Both the position numbers and the translations under genes were made by a program. Source: Sacculina carcini (taxonomy: Eukaryota; Arthropoda; Thecostraca; Sacculinidae). Taken from it: a stretch of DNA of 64,000 nt. Each line of letters opens with the position of its first letter. The stretch's first letter is position 1. Under the pieces are notes generated by a model. The model was given only the letters and a program-made list of their open reading frames with translations, made no database searches and was not told the DNA's origin. This document shows positions 1 through 12,043 of the stretch, piece by piece. The stretch covers positions 5,339,608 to 5,403,607 of the forward strand of contig OU696580.1 of assembly GCA_916048095.2 (NCBI GenBank), written 5' to 3'.

Positions 1-425
1 ATTTCAGCAGAGTTTGCAGTTTGCAGACCAATAAATTTTTGCTGCTTGGACGAATACTTGAGTGTTTAGTGGCGGTAGCGCCTGGTGTCAGCAATAGTGA
101 TGGACGTATTGCCTATTCGAGTACTGATCATATATCAATCAATCTGTCATATATTCAATATAGCGTACTTACATACGCACAACTACGGAATATACACTAA
201 AAGTAGTAACATTAAAACGAAATACCGCTCAAAAATAAAATAAAATGTGATAGAGAGATATATAGAAATATGTCAAATTTATAACAGAAACTATCAGACA
301 CTGGGGAAATTCGTAGGAGATGTGCTAAAGTCTGAGGAGTCATCAAACACTTAAATATACAACTCGTCAAAAACGTGTATTTCAGCTCGGAACTGCGTCT
401 CACTGAATTCCATGCGCATTATGCT
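1..425. other. Gene-free AT-rich sequence
   Basis: No convincing coding frame, splice structure or recognisable repeat was seen here. The open frames on either strand are short and show no family motif. Confidence 0.5.
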
Positions 426-532
426 AGTGTGTGCATGTGTATGTGTGTATGTATGTGTGTGTGTGTGTGTGTGTATGTGTGTATGTGTGTGTGTGTGTAT
501 GTGTGTATGTGTGTGTGTGTGTGTGTGTGTGT
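425..532. repeat. TG microsatellite with interspersed TATG
   Basis: The tract alternates TG runs with TATG interruptions, giving a compound TG/TATG microsatellite. Poly Cys-Val frames read across it are repeat artefacts. Confidence 0.95.
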
Positions 533-635
533 AATCAGCGTGCCTGTTCATTGGCACGTTGTCGATTGCTATGTGCTCTGGCTGGCACCGAAAATAGCGA
601 AGAATGAGCACAGAAACATACAAAAGGAAGGAGAG

Positions 636-727
636 AGATTGTGTCAGTGTGTATGTGTGTGTGTGTGTGTCAGTGTGTGTGTGTGTGTGTGCCAGTGTGT
701 GTATGTGTGTGTGTGTCAGTGTGTATG
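636..727. repeat. Interrupted TG microsatellite
   Basis: TG runs are broken at near-regular intervals by CAG and CCAG. It lies between ordinary unique sequence on both sides and has no coding meaning. Confidence 0.9.
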
Positions 728-832
728 AATGTGGAAGAGCGATTGAGACATGTGGTTCATGACCGAAAAAGGAAGGGAAGCGATAATGATGATGAAAGAC
801 GTGTGATACCAACCAAACATGACGCAACATCA

Positions 833-838
833 CACACT

Positions 839-926
<88 letters not shown>
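833..926. repeat. Long near-perfect CA microsatellite
   Basis: About 85 bp of uninterrupted CA dinucleotide starts just after a short CACTGA interruption. It is one of the two longest pure CA runs in the window, so its length is likely to be polymorphic. Confidence 0.95.
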
Positions 927-927
<1 letters not shown>

Positions 928-2535
928 TAACAACAAATACAAACACGCCTCGTATACGAACAAGTTGCACAAGAGGTTTCGATGAATTCAACTTGGAGTG
1001 GCGGTGGTAGAACGATGTGAGTGCGTGATTCATCATTCAATGAAGATTACTCAAAACGAGGTGAATCAGCACAGGAAACTTGAAATCAAACAGTTTCCCC
1101 GTGGTCATTACGAAACACGCATGATATCAGATTTAGATTGAAATCGGAAAGATGATATTCCTGATTCCTTTAACTGTATTTTGTGAACATAATATACTGA
1201 ATATACGAAAAAGATGGAATGTTTGTGATTTTGCCGTAAATCAAATTGTGTTCTGTTAATATTGTGCATAAGATGTGAAGATTTTGCAGTCAATGAGCGT
1301 TGTCCGACATATTTTCACAGAAGAACCAGCAAAGCAGCTAACACTTGATTTTCTGCTTTGCCGAATTTCTGCTGCTATCATTCAGAGCCGAGTTTCTGCT
1401 TCAAGATTCTGCTCTTGTGCATTCATCTATTATCCGCTGCTAAATCATATTCACAAAGGCCTGGCGCGTGAGTGAATGCCGAGAACATTTGCAATTCTGA
1501 AACATTTGTCTCTCACGCGTGACAATCGCGTCCTGCTCATGTTTTACACATGACTGCCTGCGTCTCCCAATTGCCATGCTGAACGTCCGAACAGATCCCC
1601 AGTCTTGTGAATCGATTTGCCGTGCCGATAACAAAGCACGCACGCTGATCTTTCAGCCATGAACATGTCTCCCGCTCGTGTTCATCCCGCTTCGCTACTG
1701 ATTCTCAATACAACGATGCTTGCATTGTAAATATTCAATGAGAGTCTCAATACGGAACATTCCAGACCACCTATACACTAGACTATAATTCTCTGCGACA
1801 GCTTAAATAGTCAATTGACATTGATTGCACCGTGCTGGAGAGCCACTCACACACTGTCTTGATGCGATGAATGCATCTTGATGAGATGAATCCTCTAAAC
1901 TGAGTTGCTTGATCTCCATATATCATATTGACCATATCCTGACTAATATCTTCTTCATCACCGGATCATTATTGGATCTCCATAACTGGCTGCGGCCGAT
2001 CCCATTCTCTGTCTTATCCCTGCTCTTCGCTATCTCTTCTCCTTGACGTACGCCAATCAAATATGGCAACATGCAGAACAATCCCTTCGTTTTCCAGACA
2101 GTATAATCTCGACACCGCCGCTGACTCACCGTTGTCGGCTTGTGCACTTTTTCTATGCTCTTTCAAACGACATCTGCGCCGTCTTTGTCATTCAGTTCAG
2201 TTGTCCGATCTAGACACCTCCCCCTGAGGTGGGGTATAGGAATACCGCCACCCAGCCCGCCGTGTGTCGTCAGAGGCGACTGGTAGAGGAATCATCCACC
2301 TGTCACTTCTGTCTCGTGCTTGGGAGCTGTGCAACACACGGATAAATCACCTATCCTCTTCTCACCAACTGAAAAAAAGGGTTGTCTGACAGGTGCTTCT
2401 CGTTCAATACCTTCTTCCAGTGTCGCCGATTTGCCGCCGACAGGAAAGAGCGCCAGATAAGACGGCCAGGGTTTGGGAGGCGGCTCAAACCACCATGATC
2501 AGCTGACATCTGACATATCTCCACACTGCGGCATG

Positions 2536-2538
<3 letters not shown>
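927..2538. other. Gene-free stretch
   Basis: No coding feature could be supported. The part near 2200-2470, with a GC-richer block around CACCTCCCCCTGAGGTGGGG, looks like a dispersed repeat or a transposon tail, but I could not classify it. Confidence 0.4.

Positions 2539-2587
<49 letters not shown>
2539..2587. repeat. TG microsatellite
   Basis: This is a pure TG run of about 24 dinucleotides. Confidence 0.95.
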
Positions 2588-2588
<1 letters not shown>

Positions 2589-2789
2589 AGGCAGGCACGG
2601 TGGTTGTAGGAGGACGATTCATCACGCCAACGCGAGCCGACGTTTCAATGGACAAGGCCAGGACAACAGTGAGCGAATAGACAAATAGGGGGACACTTTG
2701 AGCCCCCCTCACGTGTGCATGTGTGCCGACACCATATATTTCAGAATAGAAAACGAAAAATACTCGGAGAAGTATTTGTGTCTACCAGT

Positions 2790-2818
2790 GTGTATGTGTG
2801 TGTGTGTGTGTGTGTGTA
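2790..2818. repeat. Short TG microsatellite
   Basis: A pure TG run interrupted once by TATG. It precedes sequence rich in CACA and TATA with no gene. Confidence 0.9.
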
Positions 2819-3482
2819 CGTGCACGTAAAAAACGCAACAATAACAACGCGTTTTTTCATGTTGAGAATTTTGATGTTTTGACAGAAAATGCAGCTTCGT
2901 CGAAACTGCGTTTTATGATCACGTCATGTGCATACTGCTATTGTGCAAAATACAAACACACACACATACACGTGTGCGTATTTGTATGCTCATACACATG
3001 AATGTATGCGGCATCACGTATACGCGTGCATACACATACACGAATAGTTTCAGTTGGTATGCGCGTGTGAGTTTGTGTGTACTTGTGGGCACCGTCTAAC
3101 ACGCCCATATGGCTCGAGCGAAAACATGAAAAGCGTATTTGAGGCATGTTCTTCTCAACGAGACAGATATAAAAAAGTAAATGCTGTGAGTCGGCACATT
3201 TGGTCGATGTAAGGACGGTGAATGCTAGCGCACACAGCAGGGAACACAGTCAACGTCCTTGAATGCACTACTGATGGATAGGACGTGCCGTGAACTAATG
3301 TGGTGGGATTGGTTCAGTTGAGTATGACTCATCTCGCCCGTCACTAAGGTCGATACATGCGTGTTGGCTGTGGCGAATATGACCTTTATGACAGTCGAGC
3401 ACATTGACATTCTGTGTGTTCGTCGTGAGGCCAGTTCAACTAAATCTTTGTGAAAGGCACTAGAAATCTTTATGAAACAGAT

Positions 3483-3582
3483 TGAGGATAATATTCTATA
3501 TAATAGGATATATAATATCGTATATAATAGGATATATATTATCCTATATAATAGGATGTATAATATCCTATAATAGGATGAT
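3483..3582. repeat. Quasi-palindromic AT repeat (TATAATAGGATA type)
   Basis: About six short units alternate ATAATAGGATAT with its complement-like ATATCCTATTAT. Both strands therefore read almost the same and could fold into nested hairpins. No coding content is credible here. Confidence 0.8.
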
Positions 3583-3971
3583 ATCCCATAACATCCTGCC
3601 ATGAAATTGCGTGATCAATGACTTTTATCGGCCTTTTATATAACAATAATTTTGCTTTATTTCTCTGAATGTTCTCACCGCTGTTTCGTCTACAAGAAGA
3701 CATCTTGGTTGATTTCCATAGTTACAATGTGCATTTGTGTATGTGTGTGTGCGGTATGGGAAAAGTAATGTTTTGAGTGCAACAAATGCCATTCAACTTC
3801 CAGTACATCAGCCAATAGTAAATATAGTAAATAGTAAATAGCCAGCCAACCAAACAATTCGACCGCAAAAATTCCACTCACATTCGCTTGAAATGATCTC
3901 AAGCTATTTAAGTTATTGAGCAGCAGCGAATTCCCTGCTAGTCATGCACAGCATGCACTCCTCCGGACAAT

Positions 3972-4037
3972 GCTGATCTCCGGCTGTGTACGGACAATGA
4001 GTACGGACAATGAGTCCGTACACGGCCGGAGATCAGC
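3972..4037. repeat. Long inverted repeat: 24-bp arms, 18-nt loop
   Basis: The left arm (3972-3995) and right arm (4014-4037) are reverse complements over 24 positions with one mismatch. The 18-nt loop (3996-4013) repeats the ACGGACAATGAGT seen at the arm edge. The arms are GC-rich, unlike the surrounding AT-rich sequence. This could be the footprint of a foldback element or a hairpin RNA. No gene is adjacent. Confidence 0.9.
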
Positions 4038-4103
4038 AGCGACGGCAAGCGGCGGACTTTGCTCGGGTAATTGGACCAACTAGCGCGTCAAATAACACCG
4101 CAC

Positions 4104-4105
4104 CG

Positions 4106-4140
<35 letters not shown>

Positions 4141-4246
4141 CACACACACATGCACGCATAAGGGCGCGTTAATGCGGTCGGGTGTGCGTGCGTGCATAAT
4201 TTGAGCTGACTGGCGGGTTTGACTGTCACCGCACTGATGCGGCCCA

Positions 4247-4283
<37 letters not shown>
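4104..4283. repeat. Pair of CA microsatellites
   Basis: Two CA tracts (about 4104-4152 and 4249-4283) flank a unique spacer. Thr-His and Cys-Val frames over them are artefacts. Confidence 0.9.
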
Positions 4284-4290
<7 letters not shown>

Positions 4291-4662
4291 GCACGTATAG
4301 ATACATGCATACAATATGCGATTTGCCCAGGGGACAGTGGTGGTGAGAATAAACAGGGAATAAGTTTCCCCGGTTTCTGAGCTGTACATTTCGCCCTCGA
4401 AATCATACACAAAAACACAAACTCAGAAGAGTAAATGCAGTTTTGTGTGTGAAATATTTGCAAAAAACAACTACAGCTGAACAATGTAATATATATTTGT
4501 TTAAATATGTTGTAAATTATGTGATGTAGGTCGTTTCTTTTGATTGTTGTCACTTCGATATACGGGCTTCGATCACTACGATATAGGTTTCCACCCTGTT
4601 GACTTTTGTAGTGAATACATTTTTCATTAGGCTAAATGAGAAATTTGGTGCTGAAATTCGTA

Positions 4663-4665
4663 ACA

Positions 4666-4704
<39 letters not shown>

Positions 4705-4724
4705 ACGCATATATACACACATAA
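4663..4724. repeat. CA microsatellite with CATA interruptions
   Basis: A CA run grading into ATACACAC motifs. Confidence 0.9.
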
Positions 4725-4729
4725 GACCC

Positions 4730-5225
4730 ATCGTTCCTATGTTTTAATGGCTATCAATTTATCCCTCGTTTCTTGCTGGTTGCGAATTTCCTGTCAGCGA
4801 TTAGCATTGAGCATAATTCAGATAGGAGGAGCGCTTTTATGCGTGTCTCGTGATTCATTGGCAAGACATGTGGCCGCAGACTGATCGCTGATGCAATCAC
4901 ACAACACAGCCGCTCTCTGTCCGTCTGTGTCTGTTATCAGCTGCTGAGTGAAGACTGGACACAGACAACATTCTGATGGGATTAACGTGATGAAACGATA
5001 CCATGCTGGACAGGGACGCAGGCAGCCATTGTCAAACAGGGAGCTTTAGTGGATCAGTATATTGGTCTCTTGTGCTTCATAATGTGAGTGTTGCATGTCA
5101 TATGTTCGTGCGTGGTAATATTGAAAACACTCGGCACACAACTCGTGGGAATGATGGATGAGATAAAAGAAGAGATGTTCCATCACACAATTGACAGCAA
5201 GAAAATGCACTGAGTCTTATCAGGA
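4730..5225. other. Gene-free stretch before a LINE remnant
   Basis: No gene or repeat motif was recognised, apart from the LINE that begins near its right edge. Confidence 0.4.
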
Positions 5226-5229
5226 TTGA

Positions 5230-5878
5230 GCTTGAAATGACGAGTGGACCTCTCTACATCAGATAGGAGAGAATTGACTGAAAAGTGAGATATAGAATCA
5301 GACGAGAGAATTTGAATGTCGTCAGCGAATATCTGGGAGGAAAGATCGTGATGACGAAGAACATTCTCTTTGGAGGCTAGATAGATATTGAAAAGCAGCG
5401 GGTATAATACAGGACCTTGAGGAAGACCACAAGTTGGTGGACAAGCCTCGCTACTAAAACCAGCAGAGCTAGAAACAAAGTGGGATCTATCAGCGAGATA
5501 AAAGCGTAGAAAAGAGAGCTGTGCTATTAATGCCCAAATCTAAGTGATTATCAATAAGAATCAGATGATTAACAGTGTCAAATGCAGCAGAGAAATCTAG
5601 TTGTATAAGTAGAACATCATTACCAGAGAGAGTAGATTTGAGAATTGAACCATAGAGAAAATGAGAGAAGTTTCTGTAGAGTGGAAGTGACGGAAGCCAG
5701 ACTGCTCAGGAAGAAACAAATTGTTAGATTCAAGATAGTCAGATATCTGGATATAAGCAGTCATTTCAAGAACTTTCGACAGCCAAGTAATCCTAGCAAA
5801 TTGATCTGTAGTCAGGAACATTGTTGATGTTAAAATTGGGGCTTTTACGTACGGGCAGAATGCTGGCAATTTTGTCTA
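5230..5878 (-). mobile_element. CR1-like LINE reverse transcriptase fragment
   Basis: Read on the minus strand, the fragment contains consecutive reverse-transcriptase blocks. A palm-entry segment contains QSGFRHFHSTETSL (about 5690-5740). A segment with CGLPQGPVLYPLLFNIY and a nearby FADDIQI catalytic box lies around 5310-5440. The catalytic aspartate pair is intact, but the frame is broken between the blocks and both ends are missing. This is a truncated, non-functional copy of a CR1/L2-type non-LTR retrotransposon, of a different family from the LINEs at 14.4, 21.6, 28.4 and 37.2 kb. Confidence 0.8.
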
Positions 5879-5944
5879 TCACAAATTCGCCAAGAATGAC
5901 AGAACACTTAACACACACACACAGATACAGAGATACACACAGAT

Positions 5945-6013
5945 ACACACACACATTACATTACATTACATTAAGACATTTATATCGCGCTTTTCACCCG
6001 AAGGTCTCAAAAG
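5945..6013. repeat. TTACA repeat next to an AGCGCTTTT dispersed motif
   Basis: Three TTACA units precede ATTTATATCGCGCTTTTCACCCGAAGG, a motif that looks like part of a dispersed repeat. A weaker relative (TATAGCGCTCTAATTATCA) is seen near 63340. Flanked on both sides by CA-rich DNA. Confidence 0.5.
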
Positions 6014-6533
6014 CGCTCACACACATGCACACACTCAAGCACAAGAGTCATACACATACACAATCACGCGCAGACACACACAAACACACACAAAACAGAC
6101 AAGCACATCTACACACACACACAAACAGACATTCCCGTTTACATACGCAGAAATATATACACACACACATACATATTGAGAAAAAACAAAAAAAAACAAA
6201 ACAAAAAAAACACGCACACACAGAAGACCTGCAAGGACATACACTCAGATTGACAACACAATATACACACTAATACAAACAACAAAACTCACCATAACAG
6301 ACACACAAAGGCATACATTCAAACAAACTGACAGAGAACACAATAGACACACAAACATAAATAACAGCACTCAACACAACAACACACACACACAGCATAC
6401 AACGGGAAAACATACGTACACAAGAACGGAAAATAGATACACACATGAAACATTTACACATAACAGACAGAATTAGGAAACAATCAGACCTTGTATTCAC
6501 TGCTAATATATACAATGTTATTAAGACAGTAAG

Positions 6534-6566
<33 letters not shown>

Positions 6567-6660
6567 CAGACACACACACACACACACACACACACAGATA
6601 CAGACACAGATACAGACACCGACACACCGACACCGACACAGACACACCGACACCGACACA

Positions 6661-6703
<43 letters not shown>

Positions 6704-6715
6704 ATATCACGACAG
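6014..6715. repeat. Compound CA-rich satellite-like region
   Basis: About 700 bp of CA-rich sequence with CACAGA, ACCGACACAGAC and CATACA variants. A local higher-order ACCGACACAGACAC repeat lies near 6600-6660, followed by a pure CA run (6663-6701). Open frames on both strands are low-complexity artefacts. Confidence 0.85.
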
Positions 6716-6767
6716 GAATACCGTCATTTTTACAACATACTCAGCTATATTTATTTACGTATCTGTG

Positions 6768-6935
6768 TTTGTATGTATGTGTATGTATATATGTGTGTGT
6801 GTGTGTGTTTGCGAGCGATTTACTCGGGAATTCGCGGCGAATTGCACCGTAAATTGTGTGTGTGTGTATGTGTATGTGTGTGTGTGTATGTGTGTGTGTG
6901 TGTATGTGTATGTGTGTGTGTGTGTGTGTGTGTGA
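6768..6935. repeat. TG microsatellite cluster
   Basis: Three TG/TATG tracts separated by a short unique segment (about 6812-6855). Confidence 0.9.
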
Positions 6936-7404
6936 GAAGCGCGCTGACAATCCAGTTTGATGGTCTCGGAGAGTTTCGGTGTTGAACTATTGTGGGCTCG
7001 CGGAGGCATTTGAGAGTCAGTGGTTTTTTTAGTGGCGCCGATCTGCGACGATAAATTCCAGTGATGGCGTGCCACTAATGACTGCTATTTTCCACGACAA
7101 TTCGGTCACGAGTAGCAAGATCACGCAAGCATCACGCGGCATTCCACAATTGCTTCGTACTGGACGAAATGACGTTTGCCGCTATGCTCTTCTAGAAGTC
7201 TTGTAGAATCCTGGAATGTTCCCAACTTCGATATGCCGTGCTGTATCAGCACATAGTGATGGTAATAGGAACGCAGCTAGTGATGCTACGTGCCAGTTCG
7301 GTCCAGCTCCAGTGCAGACTCCCTTTCTCTTTCCTAACAAGCTTATCAAAGAAAGAGAATGAGAGCCGCGACTGAGGCGAGACCTGGACGTAACATCATG
7401 CTTC

Positions 7405-7662
7405 CAGTGGCGGCGCCAGGATTTTTCCGATGGAGGGGGGTTAATGAAAAAGTTGCGGGGGCTTGGCGAAGTATAAAGATCAACACTCGAACGCTGACTG
7501 CATAATATTATAAGGGACTGGGGCACACTGATTCAGTCCTCGAACTTGAACCAAAATCACGGCTTAATTTACAGTGGTAAGAAATTTTAATGACCATGAT
7601 TACGATTTTTGGGGCTTAGAGGGGACTTGACATATTTTTGTGGGGACTGAAGCCCCCCTAGG
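7405..7662 (+). mobile_element. Non-autonomous hAT-like element (MITE), truncated at one end
   Basis: It starts with CAGTGGCGGCGCCAGGATTT, a terminus typical of hAT-derived non-autonomous elements. It runs to a GGGACTGAAGCCCCCCTA segment. An inverted relative is at 32393-32665, where the same terminus appears as its complement. Both copies share the internal GGGACTGGGGCACACTGATT block. It has no coding capacity. I do not see the matching terminal repeat at the right end, so this copy is probably truncated. Confidence 0.7.
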
Positions 7663-7866
7663 AACTCGGTAGGTAGGAACTCGCTCATTCTGCAGAATAT
7701 CACCTCATATCACATCCAAAGCTCACATCATCATTCGCTGCGCTCAAATCTAGCTTGGGCGCTTGTTATTCGTTCTCTGGTGATGAGTGGTGAAAATATG
7801 GCGACTGCTGCAGCTAAATGCCAACCGAAATAATCAATTATCACATTCTTCTAGGGGTGTGAACAA

Positions 7867-8110
7867 GGTCCGCCTCGTAGCCGAGTGGCTAAGACGCAGG
7901 CTCTGTGCACGAGAGGTCCAGGGTTCGATTCCCTGGCGATGTGAAATATTTGGGTTTGTTTCTGAAAGGGATAGCCCAATTGTCGCACTGCGGGTTTTGT
8001 GTGCGCGCAGCCGTGCAGTTTCTGTGCTGGCGGTGACTGCAAAACCCGTGCGGCCGGACCTGCGGTGTGCCAGCCGGGGCCGTGAGGCTTTGCCCATGCA
8101 TAAATTAACG
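7867..8110 (+). mobile_element. tRNA-derived SINE
   Basis: The head is tRNA-like, with a polymerase III A box (TAGCCGAGTGG, 7878-7888) and a perfect B box (GGTTCGATTCC, 7922-7932). A roughly 170-bp unrelated body follows. Relatives in inverse orientation lie at 34435-34690 (body and B box) and 28790-28875 (head only). The unrelated body and the repeat status argue against a functional tRNA gene. Confidence 0.8.
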
Positions 8111-8309
8111 CGAGCATTAGCCTTTCCACTTCTGTGTTCAAATGCGTAAATTTATTATCATATTATATGAACAATATATTGATATTGAACGTTAGTGTCC
8201 ATGTTGTATGTTGTGTATGTTATGATAGGACGTGTTTGTGTAGAACGAGTCATCCTGCTTGCTGTGAATTTAACAAATTCCCGTCGCTTGCTCATTAGGC
8301 TAACACAAA

Positions 8310-8332
8310 TAAACACACACACACACACACAC
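8310..8332. repeat. Short CA microsatellite
   Basis: A pure CA run of about 11 dinucleotides. The 400 bp around it contain CATA-rich sequence and no gene. Confidence 0.85.
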
Positions 8333-8519
8333 GCAGATACGATTACATACATATGCAGACGCATGTGAGTATAAGCGAGGACAAAAACAAATATGGGCTG
8401 CATACCATACCCTCATACCCGCATACTTTTATCATTAAACCCGACACGTAACATACACACACATACAGGCACACAGACATACATATACAGGCACACAGAC
8501 AGATAGATGCATGCATATT

Positions 8520-9520
8520 GGATTAAATGGTCTGATAAGCGCGTATTCAAAACTGAAATATTACCGCGGGTTTCCGTGAATATAAAACAGGTTATTACAA
8601 AATATATTTCTATAGCTCAATCTTTATCAAGGTTGCGAGCCCCCAGTGATGAATTCATCGCACTTGTGTTTTACTAGGGAGAAAACAGTACACTATTTGT
8701 TCCCAATGAAGTTCCGACACATTTTTACTTCAATACGTAATTGAATATACAGAAGGTATTATTACACAGTATCGAATCATACTGAATAAACGCGTAAATG
8801 CGAGTTTTACTGTTGATTTCACGTGAGTTCAGTTCTCATTAGTTCTCATGCTCCTTGAAATCTTTCATTTTCTTCGGTCCGCGCATTTCTAATTGTCTTG
8901 CTTCTCATATCACTTCATCTTCTTCCTACCGCTTGTTTGCTTGCCGACTTCAAAATCACCTTTTTGACATCTCGTTTGATCCTGCTTCTCACACTCTCAC
9001 TCCTTTCGACAAACTATGATTCCATCCAGCTAGCCATTTTCTATTTCTTCTACTTACTGTACTCAAAACTCATGTGTATATGTGTATATGTATGTGTGTT
9101 TTTACGCTTATGTGACATTCTGCTGGTTTCGGTGTTTATATATGCACTTCCGTCGATTTGCAGATTGCTTAGTTGTTTTGTTTTTGTTTGTCTTAGTTGT
9201 CTTATCGTCGACGTCATGCGCGCCCGTGTTTTACAGGCGATATAGCAAATATACGCTTGTTCTTATCAGAGTCTGTTTGTGGAGCACCGGAGTTACGGCA
9301 TCCTCTCATCTGCAGTCTTGCTCGATCTGACAGACTCACTGGCGAGCAACAACGCTGATTGTTGGTGTGAGCTTGGAGCGGCGAGGAGCCGTGTCGACAA
9401 CGTTGCTGCATAGTTCTTAACACAATTCTCTCAAGTTTGGCCAAGTTAATCAGTGGTGCCACGGGCAGTTTCAATGACTGATTGTGTTCGTTCCACGAAA
9501 TAGTTTGACGTTGTAGAGTC
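8520..9520. other. Gene-free stretch
   Basis: No supported gene. Frames through 8898-9330 are hydrophobic only because the sequence is TC/TTG-rich; no family motif or splice site context was found. Confidence 0.4.
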
Positions 9521-9557
9521 ATTTACACAGCAACTAACCAACTCCTCTCAGTCAGAC

Positions 9558-9768
9558 ACACACACACACACACACACAAGTGCAGCATATCGCCCGAAAG
9601 CACGGAGCACATGTGTCTGGGTTGGAGCGATTTCAAGCGGTTGATGAACCGCAGCAAGCCGGCCTGATTTATGGCCGAGCCAAATGCGAGTCTGATATTA
9701 ACGACGCGGTTTAATTGGTCGAGCAAATGGGCCGGGGGCAAGAGCACATGATCCACACACTCCATCAA
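9558..9768 (-). CDS. Unrecognised possible exon
   Basis: A minus-strand frame opening near 9768 encodes about 60 residues of ordinary, non-repetitive composition, including HLLDQLNRVVNIRLAF, before it runs into a CA tract at about 9558. Such composition is unusual in this repeat-rich stretch and could mark a host exon. There is no convincing acceptor upstream (a stop codon lies shortly before) and I recognise no family. It may equally be a chance frame. Confidence 0.2.
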
Positions 9769-10294
9769 CGTCTCCGGAATTACCGGCAGAATTTAGAAAG
9801 CCGCGTTGTGATGGGCCGAACAGCAAGTACGGCGGGATTATATGGCTCAGAGGTGGAAATTCAGTAGTTCTGCACCAATCAATACTCCAAATATGCGAAT
9901 GACAGAGAGAGATAGAGACAGGGAAAGAGTGAAAGAGAGGACACTCAAAGGTAATAAATATCAAACACGCTCCAAACCGCCACACCATTTCTGCTAGGTG
10001 ATTTATGTTCCTGCTGATGAGGAAATATGAGTTAGACACGCGCAAATTTGCACATCTCATATCTGCCAATATCCCACGCGAATATTCGGCTCATACAGAT
10101 GACTTTACGTAGCGCCTGCGGGCACGCGGGAGACAGGTCGACTGGCTCATCCGCCGAGATGAAGATGAATTGCATCCTGTGCCTTGGACATGCTGTTTCA
10201 GCTAGATAACATCATACATTAAGATAAAGCCTAGACTGGCAAGCGAGGACCTAGAAAACTGACTGGCCGCAATTGAGCCACTTGCATCTAGAAA

Positions 10295-10638
10295 GTGTGT
10301 GTGTGTGCGTGTGTGTGTGTGTTGGTACGTGATGTATGTTGGTATGTTAGTATGTGTGTAATTGTATATGTGTATGCATGTATATCGGTGTGTGTTAGTG
10401 TATTTTAGTGTATAAGTGTGTTAGTGTATCATTGTGTGCTAGTTTGTTTTAGTGTATCATTGTGTGCTAGTTTGTTTTAGTGTATCATTGTGTGTTAGTG
10501 TATAGGTGTTTGTTTTAGTGTATCATTGTGTGTTAGTCAGTGCGTGGGACGTTAACAAGCGGTTATTATAATACTGCAGTATCGTCGGTAATACAACATA
10601 GTGAAGCCAGAGAACACTAGTGAACCGTCACGGCTATG

Positions 10639-10727
<89 letters not shown>

Positions 10728-11013
10728 CACAGACAGAAAGACACAATTGCGAATTTCAGCAACGACTCATCATGCTGTGTCTGTCGCCAATTAGCGCTCT
10801 CTTCCACGTGGCTGATTGCTGCCGACTCCCTTCTCTTCTCTCTAAATAATCTCCTCATCTCACACTGTGTGTGTGTGTCTTTGCCTGTTTTCTGCGTGCG
10901 TATCAGACGAGAATCGCAGAAGACAGGGCACAAACGAGCCCACGACACTGACTATCTCTCTCTCTCTCTCTTCTGCACCCTCGATGACAGAAAGCCGCTC
11001 AACAAGACACACT

Positions 11014-11086
<73 letters not shown>

Positions 11087-11388
11087 GAATCCTGAGAGTC
11101 GGCACCAAGCAAAACATGAGGATCAGCAGAAATGGGACGCAGGGGCTTTCAAACAAGTAGGCCGTAGTTTACATCATCAGCACATCAGCTGTGTAGTGGA
11201 TAATCACCATACATACATATACATACACATACACGTGAATATATACATATAGGAGTGTCAGATTTGTGTATGCATAATTTCGTGTGAATGTTTATGTCAG
11301 TGTGTGTGTGTGTGTGTATGAGTGTGTGTTTGTGTGTATAGTGTAATTGGTGTGCTGTGCAGTTTCAATGACGGCTGTCAATTTAGCC
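10295..11388 (+). repeat. Segmental duplication SD1, copy 1
   Basis: The sequence from about 10295 to 11388 recurs in direct orientation at 19371-20840 with only scattered substitutions outside the simple repeats. This copy carries a 41-unit CA tract (10643-10724) and a second long CA tract (about 11015-11082). Both are almost absent from the other copy. No gene is recognisable inside. Confidence 0.9.
10643..10724. repeat. Pure CA tract of 41 units in SD1 copy 1
   Basis: 82 bp of uninterrupted AC. The orthologous position in SD1 copy 2 (20246-20257) has only 6 units. Confidence 0.95.
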
Positions 11389-11402
11389 AGTGTAAATTAC
11401 AA

Positions 11403-11404
11403 CT

Positions 11405-11444
<40 letters not shown>

Positions 11445-11473
11445 CACACATACACGCACACGCATTGACGTCA

Positions 11474-11512
<39 letters not shown>

Positions 11513-12043
11513 TACACTTGTATATGCAATATAATAGCATTTGACAGATATATAAATTTTGCCTATTACATTGCGACATTAATTACTCTATCTTACTAAG
11601 AAATATAGAATATAAGACAGAAAAAGCAGGTATATACCGACAACATAAGAGACTTTCAATACTTCTATAATGATATAATGAATTGTCATAATTATCATTG
11701 TCATAGTTGTATCGTGAATAATGCTAGAATACTCAAGAAGTTGGATGATACGATTTAATTGAAGGCTTGGAGCTTCAATTGTGTGTGTGCTCGTATGTGT
11801 GTGTGTTCGAGTCTGTGTCTGTCTGTCTGTCTGTGTGTGTGTGTGTGTTCAACACAGACATGTCTGTCTGTGTGTGTGTTAGTGTGTACTGTGTGTAGTA
11901 ATTGTGGTGCGTGTGTGTGTGTTCGTGTGTATGTGTGTGTGTGTGTGTGTGTTAATGTGTGTGCGTGTGTGTTAATGTGTGTGTGTGTGTTAATGTGTGT
12001 GTGTGTGTGTTAATGTGTGTGTGTGTGTGTGTGTGTGTGAATT
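11403..12043. repeat. CA and TG microsatellite cluster
   Basis: CA tracts at 11405-11436 and 11474-11510. A long TG region at 11780-12038 has TTAATGTG interruptions recurring about every 20 bp near 11950-12020. The stretch between (about 11515-11760) is AT-rich and gene-free. Confidence 0.9.

Noticed and set aside
351-1040. Long Cys-Val and Thr-His frames over CA/TG tracts as proteins
   Set aside because: They are simple translations of dinucleotide repeats, present on both strands and in several frames. The same applies at 4.0-4.5, 6.0-7.0, 10.6-13.2, 26.6-28.6 and 49.9 kb.
7867-7940. Functional tRNA gene
   Set aside because: A and B boxes are present, but the tRNA-like head continues into a body shared with other dispersed copies, so it is a SINE. 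The same holds for 25158, 28790, 30343 and 30675.
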